The position numbers were made by a program, and so were the translations under genes. Below are positions 1 to 6,291 of a DNA stretch of 8,879 nt, piece by piece (within the stretch, counting starts at the first letter, position 1; each line of letters begins with the position of its first letter). The stretch covers positions 1 through 8,879 of the forward strand of contig JALRDS010000015.1 of assembly GCA_023259925.1 (NCBI GenBank), written 5' to 3'. The notes under the pieces are model-generated. The model was not told where the DNA came from. It did not search any database and worked only from the letters and a program-made list of their open reading frames with translations. This DNA comes from Candidatus Saccharimonadia bacterium. GTDB lineage: Bacteria; Patescibacteriota; Saccharimonadia; Saccharimonadales; Saccharimonadaceae.

Positions 1-457
1 AGTGTGCTACATAGATTTTTGAAACATCAACACCTTCCTCACGGAGTGTCTCTTCCAGGCTTACTGTTGCACCGATAGGAGACGTTGATTCAAGAATTAC
101 GATATTACCAGGTTTAATGAAAGGTGCTATCGATTTAGCGGCAGCCTCTATGTAATCCACGTTAGGTATAAACCCATCATGGAATGGTGTTGGCACAGCG
201 ATTATAAATACATCTGATTCTGCCGGAACGGTACTTGCAACTAATTTTTTTGACATTACGGCAGCACGAACAAATTCATCGAGATCAGGCTCTACAATGT
301 GTATATTTCCCTTGTTAATCGTATCGACAACACTTTGCACCACGTCTACGCCGTGCACATCATAGCCTCTACTTGCTAACAAGGCACCAGTCGGTAGACC
401 TATGTAGCCAAGGCCTATTACGCAAACTTTACGGATATTACTTTCTCCGCTCTTCAT
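1..457 (-). CDS. wecC: UDP-N-acetyl-D-mannosamine dehydrogenase, WecC-type (3' part outside window)
   Basis: The gene runs off the left edge, leaving the first 152 residues of a family usually about 400-430 long. It should oxidise UDP-ManNAc to UDP-ManNAcA in the cytoplasm with two NAD+, giving an acidic sugar donor. The Rossmann NAD-binding loop is GLGYIGLPT at residues 15-23. The segment NIHIVEPDLDE at about 51-61, AVPTPF at 88-92 and ESTSPIGATV at about 123-132 closely match the WecC branch rather than UDP-glucose dehydrogenases. The catalytic Cys region lies outside the window. The ATG at 457 is supported by a strong Shine-Dalgarno AGGAGGT five bases upstream. The gene is divergent from the fusion gene at 550. 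A UDP-GlcNAc 6-dehydrogenase of the same superfamily is the main alternative, but the IHIVEP segment argues against it. Confidence 0.88.
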   Translation of the reverse strand, partial: MKSGESNIRKVCVIGLGYIGLPTGALLASRGYDVHGVDVVQSVVDTINKGNIHIVEPDLDEFVRAAVMSKKLVASTVPAESDVFIIAVPTPFHDGFIPNVDYIEAAAKSIAPFIKPGNIVILESTSPIGATVSLEETLREEGVDVSKIYVAH

Positions 458-462
458 CAAAC

Positions 463-469
463 ACCTCCT
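463..469 (-). promoter_or_regulatory. Shine-Dalgarno of the wecC-like gene
   Basis: Read on the minus strand the sequence is AGGAGGT, five bases before the ATG at 457. It is an almost full anti-16S match and fixes the wecC start. It contrasts with the plus-strand gene starting at 550, which has no comparable site. Confidence 0.75.
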
Positions 470-502
470 GCAGTGAGCACATAAAGCAAAATAACTACAC
501 CA

Positions 503-511
503 ATCATATCA
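503..511 (-). promoter_or_regulatory. Extended -10 promoter element for the wecC-like gene
   Basis: The minus strand reads TGATATGAT, an extended -10 (TGn) with hexamer TATGAT, which differs from consensus at one position. Transcription would begin near 496 and leave a leader of about 40 nt that includes the Shine-Dalgarno at 463-469. No convincing -35 is visible, as is common for extended -10 promoters. Confidence 0.45.
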
Positions 512-530
512 TGATCGAGCATGTTAGATC

Positions 531-539
531 TGCTATAAT
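531..539 (+). promoter_or_regulatory. Extended -10 promoter element for the GT8-pyruvyltransferase gene
   Basis: The plus strand reads TGCTATAAT, a perfect extended -10 motif with a consensus TATAAT hexamer at 534-539. The usual distance places the transcription start near 546, only about four bases before the ATG at 550. The mRNA would be leaderless or nearly so. No Shine-Dalgarno precedes the ATG, which agrees with this. No good -35 is seen. Confidence 0.55.
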
Positions 540-549
540 TACAGTATTG

Positions 550-2400
550 ATGGCTAAAAAAAATATATGCGCATTCTCTACCGCTGATGATAAGTACGCC
601 ATTTCATCAGCCCTCTCTTTACTATCAGTCCGCAAGCATGTACCTGACACGGACTTGTTTATAATTGGTAAAAAGTATTCAGCAAAAACAAAAAAACTAC
701 TTAAAAAATACAATGTAACCCCCATTGAGATCAATTTAAACGATAAATTCTATAAGGCGTGGGATTACCCAATCGAATGCTTTTACATCTTCGCCGGGCC
801 AGAAATCTTATATAACAAGGGTTATACCTACTCAGTTTACGTAGATGGCGACGTTTACTGTAATAACAACCCTTTTAACCTCGGATTATCTGAGGTTAAG
901 GATTTTGCAGGAGCTTTCACTAGAAGCACTATAGAAGCGATACTCGGCAAGGATGCGGCAATAGCCACCTCACTATACGGAAATGCCTCTACATTACTTG
1001 AGCCGAGAATTCAAACCGGTATAGTTTACTTTAATAATGCATCTCTAGCACGAAAAAAGTTTTTAAATAAAATTGCTAGCGTTTACAAGACAGCTATAGA
1101 AAACGATATACCTAGAAAGGGAGATGATAGCCTTCTTGCACTATTTCGACTCGCCTACCCAGATTGGGGTTATTTGGATCTAGGCGATTCCTATAATAAG
1201 GTGTCTCCTGGGATAAAGTCGGTAGCAAAAGACGAATGGATACACTTAGACAGTGAAATGATTAGCAGCGGCGTGTTTATGCACTTCACAAACCATACTA
1301 AGCCATGGAAAAACACGTCACGCTTCCCAAGCTATACGCATGAATACTTCTATCATGCTTGGCGCAGGCACGCCATAGATACACTGAGCGACAATGAGCT
1401 TCTTGAATATTATCCCGATATACATGCAACGCTCAGCGACGATCACCTGAAGTTCTACTGGTACCCTACAAAAAATGTCGGAGACCTAATTACACCATTC
1501 TTTTTAGAAGACGTGTGCGGTGTAAAAGATCTATCGAAATATTCGATCACTGAACACGGCATTCGCAACGCCGAGCGCAAGAATGTAGGTTTACGAACGA
1601 TTGCGAAAGAGCTTCCCAAAAAAGCAGTAAATAAAGCCACCAAATTTGCTCGTAAGCTCCATAGAAAAGTTAACACACCTTACTATAGCGATTTTGAACC
1701 AACTTACGTACCGACGCGTAGAGCAAGGTATGCCGTATCAACCGGTAGTGTAATTCGATTATGCCAAAACCATGCAATGGTATATGGGAGCGGCATTCGT
1801 GATGTTCAGCAAACAGTTCATCATTCAATGGTTAGGGCTGTACGTGGCCCGCTCACCAGACAACGGTTTTTAGATAGTGGATTTCCATGTGCGCCGATTT
1901 ACGGGGACCCGGGCTTGCTCATGCCGAGGTTTTACAAGGCTAAGCAGCCTAAAACCAAGTACAAGCTAGGGCTGATTCCACACTTCACTGAATACGATGA
2001 CATTGTAGAAAAATATGCAAACGAAAAGGATGTTCTCGTTATTGATATGAATACAGGAAACTTAAAAGGTGTCATCGATCAGATCAATATGTGCAATAAA
2101 ACAGTATCAAGCTCCCTGCACGGACTTGTTCTTAGTCATGCCTACGGTGTGCCGACCCGACAGATTGAATACTCGGACCGCATCAATGGTGACGGGACGA
2201 AGTTCTTAGACTACTACAAGGGAGTGGGCTTAGAGAGGCTAGATCCGATAGACGGACATGGCTGCAAATACATATCGGCCAATACACTGCTATCTTACGA
2301 TTTCGAAAAGTTGGTAGGCTACGACGACAGTAAGCTGCTTAACGCCATGTTCTTCAACGAATCCGGATTCCGTCCGTCGGCACGTTATCCATACGCATAG
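550..2400 (+). CDS. Fused GT8-type glycosyltransferase and polysaccharide pyruvyltransferase
   Basis: This is a 616-residue protein with two enzymatic parts. Residues 1 to about 275 look like a GT8 retaining glycosyltransferase: an N-terminal beta strand (ICAFSTADDKYA), the metal-binding DXD as VDGDVYC (DGD at 99-101), and the late motif HFTNHTKPW at 245-253. Residues about 300-616 match the polysaccharide pyruvyltransferase family, which transfers pyruvate from PEP to a sugar as a ketal: YWYPTKNVGD 303-312, VRGPLT 431-436, YGDPGLL 451-457, SSSLHGL 520-526 and KFLDYYKGVG 551-560. A lysine/arginine-rich insertion lies at about 332-390. No signal peptide or membrane segment is seen, so it is probably cytoplasmic or peripheral. 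The frame stays open upstream to 373, but that start would lie inside wecC; 550 directly begins the GT fold and follows a -10 box. Acceptor and sugar are unknown. Confidence 0.85.
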   Translation: MAKKNICAFSTADDKYAISSALSLLSVRKHVPDTDLFIIGKKYSAKTKKLLKKYNVTPIEINLNDKFYKAWDYPIECFYIFAGPEILYNKGYTYSVYVDGDVYCNNNPFNLGLSEVKDFAGAFTRSTIEAILGKDAAIATSLYGNASTLLEPRIQTGIVYFNNASLARKKFLNKIASVYKTAIENDIPRKGDDSLLALFRLAYPDWGYLDLGDSYNKVSPGIKSVAKDEWIHLDSEMISSGVFMHFTNHTKPWKNTSRFPSYTHEYFYHAWRRHAIDTLSDNELLEYYPDIHATLSDDHLKFYWYPTKNVGDLITPFFLEDVCGVKDLSKYSITEHGIRNAERKNVGLRTIAKELPKKAVNKATKFARKLHRKVNTPYYSDFEPTYVPTRRARYAVSTGSVIRLCQNHAMVYGSGIRDVQQTVHHSMVRAVRGPLTRQRFLDSGFPCAPIYGDPGLLMPRFYKAKQPKTKYKLGLIPHFTEYDDIVEKYANEKDVLVIDMNTGNLKGVIDQINMCNKTVSSSLHGLVLSHAYGVPTRQIEYSDRINGDGTKFLDYYKGVGLERLDPIDGHGCKYISANTLLSYDFEKLVGYDDSKLLNAMFFNESGFRPSARYPYA

Positions 2401-2427
2401 TAATAAAAATTGCTATAGAAAAAGTTC

Positions 2428-3312
2428 CTAAGCCTGGAAGCGGCTTTTGATCTTTTTAGCAATCTTGTTTGGCACAATTTTTTGAACCATACGATTCATG
2501 TATGATTCGTTAAATCGATGTTGACTCATGATGTATCCTACACCAAATCTGCCGCTATTTACTTCATCTCGTAAGTATTTATTCAGTATGTAATTCGTGT
2601 AGTACCCAAATCTATTTTTTCCCGTAGCACTTGTATTCCCCTCAGCACCCGCTCTATATTTTCTATGGTGATAAAACGCTAAAGGGTAGCCTGGGTCTAA
2701 GTATTCTACATCACTATGCAGCAGAAACCTGATGCCAAAGTCCCAATCTCCACACACTGCTAAATTGTCGTCATAGCCACCAATTTGCTCGTAAACATCA
2801 CGCCTATATATAAACGTTATGGCAGTCATTTGATTTTCTGTACATTGCCTAAATAGGTTAATGTACTTCAAGTCGGGCATCCATTGAGTGGTTTTCAATT
2901 GATTAATAGTATCACCGCGAATCTCTTCTACTACTTTGTCCGTTCTTGTGACTACACCCGCGCATGATGACTCCTGCAGCAACTCAACGGTCTTCTTAAG
3001 AAAATCGCGATGCCACGTATCATCGTCGTCATGAAGGGCCACGTATGTCGAATCTACTGAACGAATTGCAGGATTGAACAAAGAATCTTCTTTACCCTTA
3101 GAGCCATCCCCGTGAATAACAAAGATTTTTGACCTAATTTCACCTGGCTGTAATTCGATTAATCTCTCGAGTGATTCTTTATCGCCGCCATCATTATAAA
3201 TGACGTGTACTAAATCCTTATAAGTCTGTGAATGGACGGATTGTAGTGCTCGCTTTAAGAATGTTGGCCTATCTTTTGTGCGAGTTATAACCGCAACGCT
3301 AGCAAATTTCAT
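2428..3312 (-). CDS. Family 2 (GT-A) glycosyltransferase
   Basis: This 294-residue soluble GT-A enzyme should transfer a sugar from a nucleotide-sugar donor onto the growing glycan at the cytoplasmic face. Visible motifs are the N-terminal strand VAVITRTKDRP (about 6-16), the nucleotide-binding YNDGGDKES (39-47), an acidic DXD-type site HDDDDTW (94-100), and the acceptor/catalytic region GGYDDNLAVCGDWDFG (about 178-193). The C-terminus (about 275-294) is basic and may touch the membrane. It is the last gene of the minus operon, four bases after the pyruvyltransferase stop, with Shine-Dalgarno GGAGT about eight bases before the ATG. Donor and linkage cannot be read from the sequence. There is no transmembrane helix, unlike the GT2 at 7673. 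Confidence 0.88.
   Translation of the reverse strand: MKFASVAVITRTKDRPTFLKRALQSVHSQTYKDLVHVIYNDGGDKESLERLIELQPGEIRSKIFVIHGDGSKGKEDSLFNPAIRSVDSTYVALHDDDDTWHRDFLKKTVELLQESSCAGVVTRTDKVVEEIRGDTINQLKTTQWMPDLKYINLFRQCTENQMTAITFIYRRDVYEQIGGYDDNLAVCGDWDFGIRFLLHSDVEYLDPGYPLAFYHHRKYRAGAEGNTSATGKNRFGYYTNYILNKYLRDEVNSGRFGVGYIMSQHRFNESYMNRMVQKIVPNKIAKKIKSRFQA
2430..2458. terminator. Possible weak bidirectional terminator between convergent genes
   Basis: A five-base-pair stem (AAGCC at 2430-2434, GGCTT at 2442-2446) encloses a seven-base loop. On the plus strand it runs into TTTTGATCTTTTT. On the minus strand it is followed within a few bases by a five-T run. It sits at the convergent gene ends, overlapping the last codons of the minus-strand GT2 gene. 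The stem is short, so this is tentative. Confidence 0.35.
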
Positions 3313-3316
3313 CTAT

Positions 3317-4171
3317 TCACACTCCAATCCTTATAGACTTCTTCATTTTTTTAAATGGAAACGTATTAATAATGGTATTTTGCATATCGCTTAGGTCCTT
3401 TACAGGCCTATATTTACTGATGGCTTTTCGTAGCTCACTCTCCGAATTGATTATAGTGCGTAGACCGGTCAGTGAGTAGGATAAGGATTCACTCCTTCCG
3501 GTTGATTTATAGTAATCTCTGAATTTGTAGTCTTGTCCTTCTAGCTCATTATGCTTTAAGCGGAAATTAGGAATATTGAAGCTGTCGGCAAATATTAAAC
3601 CATGAAGGCTTGACGAAAATATTATCTCGCAGGAGGTTATGTCCTGAGCAACCTTTTGTGGAGATTGATACGGGCTGATGATAAACACATCTCTGCTCAT
3701 TTTTTTAATATCACTACTGTCCATATCTTTCATATGAAGCACTACACCCACCTTATGTTTGATAGCTGATGATCTTTGAAAAACCTTGCTTGCCAATAAT
3801 CCAGGATCTCCATAAGGAACATCTGCTCCAATTCTAGAACCTGTTAATGGGCCCCTTACAAGGCTATATTTTACATTTGTCCTTGTGTGCGCTGATGCTC
3901 CGTCTTTTATATACCCACTCCCCCATACATGAACAAAACGCTTCCGAGGTCCGTAATCATCCAGTAATTCGAGTACCGATCCTGCACCAACCAGCTTGCA
4001 ATCTGCAAGTCGCGTCCAGTGACACTTTATGCCCCAAATTTTTTCAACTATAATTGGCGTTATTTCGTCACCAAAATTTCGCAGGGAAGTATCGCTCGGT
4101 CGCCAATAATAGACTTGTAGTCCAGGCCTAAATCTGTTTAATTTACTCTCTAGTAGTTTTTTGAGTTTCAT
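3317..4171 (-). CDS. Polysaccharide pyruvyltransferase family protein (ExoV/CsaB-like)
   Basis: This 284-residue protein of the pyruvyltransferase family probably adds a pyruvate ketal from PEP to a sugar of the exported glycan. The order of motifs is VYYWRPSD then NFGDEITP (about 20-39), VGAGSVLELL (61-70), WGSGYIKDG (83-91), VRGPLT (105-110), YGDPGLL (120-126), SSSLHGL (186-192) and KFRDYYKSTG (216-225). The opening resembles ExoV-type members. It is a compact relative of the C-terminal half of the fusion protein at 550-2400 and lacks the basic insertion found there. Its ATG lies inside the end of the ATPase gene (29-base overlap) behind GGAGA, so the two are probably translationally coupled. 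Some family members have uncertain or different donors, so the exact reaction is inferred. Confidence 0.85.
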   Translation of the reverse strand: MKLKKLLESKLNRFRPGLQVYYWRPSDTSLRNFGDEITPIIVEKIWGIKCHWTRLADCKLVGAGSVLELLDDYGPRKRFVHVWGSGYIKDGASAHTRTNVKYSLVRGPLTGSRIGADVPYGDPGLLASKVFQRSSAIKHKVGVVLHMKDMDSSDIKKMSRDVFIISPYQSPQKVAQDITSCEIIFSSSLHGLIFADSFNIPNFRLKHNELEGQDYKFRDYYKSTGRSESLSYSLTGLRTIINSESELRKAISKYRPVKDLSDMQNTIINTFPFKKMKKSIRIGV

Positions 4172-5387
4172 TTGTCTCCAGTGGCTCTAAAGATAATTTA
4201 CCCGGATTAACTACTTGATACCGTACCACGTCTCCGGTACTTGAGAATTCAGCAATATTGTCCCACTGATCATAAATTTCACCGTCTTCATCTGCGTCAT
4301 TTGCTTCACATAAAATTGCCGATACATGGTAGCGGCCACCGCGGTATATGTTCTTCATGTCGAACAGGAGTCGTTTGGTTTCGTTACTCTCAAAATTGAG
4401 ATGTACAATTTTATCGACGCTCAAATTACTAAATGCCGCAACGACCTGCTTGTTTCGATTTTTTATCTCAATTTTTAGCTGAACGTTGTTAATTTCATGC
4501 TCACCACAAGATATTGTGGTATCGATTTTCATTTTTTCATCATTTTTTGTGAAGTTAAAGTGATCTATCGTAACTTTTTTACTTCCACTACGTTCACCTG
4601 CCTGACCAGAGTCTGCTACAGATTTCTCTTTTGATTTATCTTCAAATAATTGCATGTAGCGATCTGCCACTTCGTCAGCAGATCCTTGATAGGCTATCTT
4701 GCCATCTTCTATGAGTATTGCCTTGTTGCAATACTCTCTGATCGCCCCCATGCCGTGTGAAACGAAGATAATTGTCTTCTTCATCTCCTTTAAGGTGTCG
4801 AAGTAGGCATAGCATTTCTTTTTGAAACTTGCATCGCCTACAGCTAATACTTCATCTAAAAGCAAGATATCCGCATCTGCCTGAATTGCGACAGAGAATG
4901 CAAGTCTCACCCGCATTCCACTAGAGTAATTTTTTAGCTTCTGATCCATGAACTTCTCAAGCTCTGCGAACTCAACAATTGAATCATATCTTGCGTCCAT
5001 CTCTTTTTTAGAAAAACCCAACATGGCACCATTTAAGTAAACGTTTTGGCGGCCCGTAAGGTTATTATTGAAACCGACACCAAGTTCTATAAACGGCACA
5101 AGCTTTCCACTGACCTTAACCTGTCCAGATGTTGGTTGATATATTTGAGCCATGATCTTAAGAAGGGTACTCTTGCCTGCGCCATTCCTACCAACAACAC
5201 CGAAAAAATCACCTTTTTTTACTTCAAAAGATACGCCCATTAGTGCATGATAGTAATCACCACCTTTGTCTTTCGGCTTAAATAGCTGTGTTATCGCTTC
5301 TTTTGCAGAACCGTTTGTATGGTGTGGTAAATAGAAGCTTTTTTTAACATTACTGACGCTAAGTGCAACATCTCTAGTGTGATTCAT
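4143..5387 (-). CDS. wzt: ABC transporter ATPase for polysaccharide export, Wzt-like with C-terminal domain
   Basis: This 414-residue protein should power export of an undecaprenyl-linked polysaccharide with the permease encoded immediately upstream. The ATPase domain (about 1-250) has Walker A GRNGAGKST (66-74), signature YSSGM (154-158), Walker B ILLLDEV with Glu179, and H-loop His211. The upstream segment VGFNNNLTGRQN (about 104-115) is typical of the polysaccharide and teichoic acid exporter subfamily. After a polar linker (about 250-270), residues 271-395 form a beta-rich domain placed like the Wzt C-terminal carbohydrate-binding domain, which in characterised systems recognises the modified end of the glycan. 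The ATG directly follows the TAG of the permease gene, and GGAGG eight bases upstream lies within the permease codons. The export role is well supported; ligand binding by the C-terminal domain is inferred. Confidence 0.92.
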   Translation of the reverse strand: MNHTRDVALSVSNVKKSFYLPHHTNGSAKEAITQLFKPKDKGGDYYHALMGVSFEVKKGDFFGVVGRNGAGKSTLLKIMAQIYQPTSGQVKVSGKLVPFIELGVGFNNNLTGRQNVYLNGAMLGFSKKEMDARYDSIVEFAELEKFMDQKLKNYSSGMRVRLAFSVAIQADADILLLDEVLAVGDASFKKKCYAYFDTLKEMKKTIIFVSHGMGAIREYCNKAILIEDGKIAYQGSADEVADRYMQLFEDKSKEKSVADSGQAGERSGSKKVTIDHFNFTKNDEKMKIDTTISCGEHEINNVQLKIEIKNRNKQVVAAFSNLSVDKIVHLNFESNETKRLLFDMKNIYRGGRYHVSAILCEANDADEDGEIYDQWDNIAEFSSTGDVVRYQVVNPGKLSLEPLETNETQKTTRE

Positions 5388-6206
5388 CTAAATATCCTCC
5401 GCGAAATATGGCGAACGTGAACGGAAGTACAGTGCACCGACAATAAATACCGCAACCGAGAGTAGTACCGGTATTATTGTTAACCACCAAGTGTCCTGAA
5501 TAGTGTGGAGTGTTGGGATTTTGTCTGATATTAGAAAATGTCGTGCATCCTGTATCGTTTGAGCCGCGGGGTTAATAATTAGCAAAATCTTAGCAACATC
5601 AAGATTTACTTCTGCGATTCGCGTTATAGGAAATAGAATTGCCGATGCATAAAATGCTCCACGAGTTATAATTTCCCATATATATTTAATATCTCTGAAC
5701 TTTACATTTATCGTTCCAAGTATGAATGCCATCCCCATACCGAATGTAAAGAGTTCAAATATCAATATAGGGAATAACAACATTGACCATGAAAGCTCTA
5801 CTTGGTTAATAACCATAAAGATCGCGATTATCACCATGTTGAGAAGTAAATTAATAAATGCCGATATCGTTCCTGAGATAACAACAATGTATTTAGGGAA
5901 ATTAATTTTTCGAAGTAATCCACCCCTGTTAGTAACGGCAGAAAGTCCGCCAGTCGTAACTTCAGTAAAGAAATTCCACATGACGATCCCAAGCAGTAAT
6001 GCAACAGGCCAGTGTGGTATATCTCTACCAATCTTTAGAAAAATTACAAAAATTGTGTACAGGATCGCAAATAGGAAAAGTGGCCGCAAAAATGACCAAA
6101 GATATCCCAAAAATGATCCTTGGTAACGTAACCTAAAGTCTGTGATCACAAGTTCCCTGAGAAGAATCACAGAATAACGATATCGCGTGTATATTTTATT
6201 TAACAT
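5388..6206 (-). CDS. wzm: ABC-2 type polysaccharide export permease, Wzm-like
   Basis: This 272-residue membrane protein forms the channel half of the glycan exporter. The N-terminus carries the hallmark of the family, RLRYQGSFLGYLWSFLRP (about 25-42), an interface helix ahead of the membrane core. About six hydrophobic segments follow, near residues 36-58, 66-85, 108-134, 142-165, 178-198 and 243-261. The segment NRGGLLRKINFPKY (93-106) is the cytoplasmic element common in these exporters. Length is normal. It leads the minus operon, and its stop codon abuts the ATPase start, which matches the usual Wzm-Wzt pairing. No Shine-Dalgarno precedes its ATG, and -10-like boxes lie just upstream, suggesting a very short leader. 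TagG-type teichoic acid permeases are the alternative within the same family. Confidence 0.92.
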   Translation of the reverse strand: MLNKIYTRYRYSVILLRELVITDFRLRYQGSFLGYLWSFLRPLFLFAILYTIFVIFLKIGRDIPHWPVALLLGIVMWNFFTEVTTGGLSAVTNRGGLLRKINFPKYIVVISGTISAFINLLLNMVIIAIFMVINQVELSWSMLLFPILIFELFTFGMGMAFILGTINVKFRDIKYIWEIITRGAFYASAILFPITRIAEVNLDVAKILLIINPAAQTIQDARHFLISDKIPTLHTIQDTWWLTIIPVLLSVAVFIVGALYFRSRSPYFAEDI

Positions 6207-6213
6207 ATTGTTT

Positions 6214-6243
6214 CTTATATGACATTATACCTCATTTGATCAA
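6214..6243 (-). promoter_or_regulatory. Candidate promoter(s) of the export operon
   Basis: Two overlapping options are visible on the minus strand. TTGATC (6243-6238) with an 18-base spacer to TATAAG (6219-6214) would start transcription at about 6207, immediately before the ATG at 6206. A consensus TATAAT at 6229-6224 would start near 6217, giving an 11-base leader without a Shine-Dalgarno. Either way the permease mRNA has almost no leader. I cannot decide between them from sequence alone. Confidence 0.5.
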
Positions 6244-6274
6244 GGGAACTAAGCTCACATTTTACCAAAAACTA

Positions 6275-6283
6275 TGTCATAAT
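6275..6283 (+). promoter_or_regulatory. Extended -10 promoter element for ugd
   Basis: TGTCATAAT is an extended -10 whose hexamer CATAAT matches five of six consensus positions. The expected transcription start is near 6290, one or two bases before the ATG at 6292. No Shine-Dalgarno is present. A weak -35 (CTCACA at 6254-6259) lies 18 bases upstream. It shares an 85-base intergenic region with the divergent export operon promoter. Confidence 0.5.
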
Positions 6284-6291
6284 ATTAAAAT

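Noticed and set aside
373..549. Upstream extension of the fusion gene, adding up to 59 residues before 550, including an ATG at 511.
   Set aside because: The extension overlaps the divergent wecC gene and its promoter, shows no Shine-Dalgarno, and the glycosyltransferase fold begins directly after the ATG at 550, which follows a consensus -10.
2401..2427. Possible small RNA or gene between the convergent ends.
   Set aside because: Only 27 bases of AT-rich sequence are present, too short for a gene; only a weak terminator-like hairpin lies next to it.
5722..6126. A 134-codon open frame on the plus strand.
   Set aside because: It lies wholly antisense to the well-supported Wzm-like permease, has no recognisable domain, and its composition reflects the reverse complement of membrane-helix codons.
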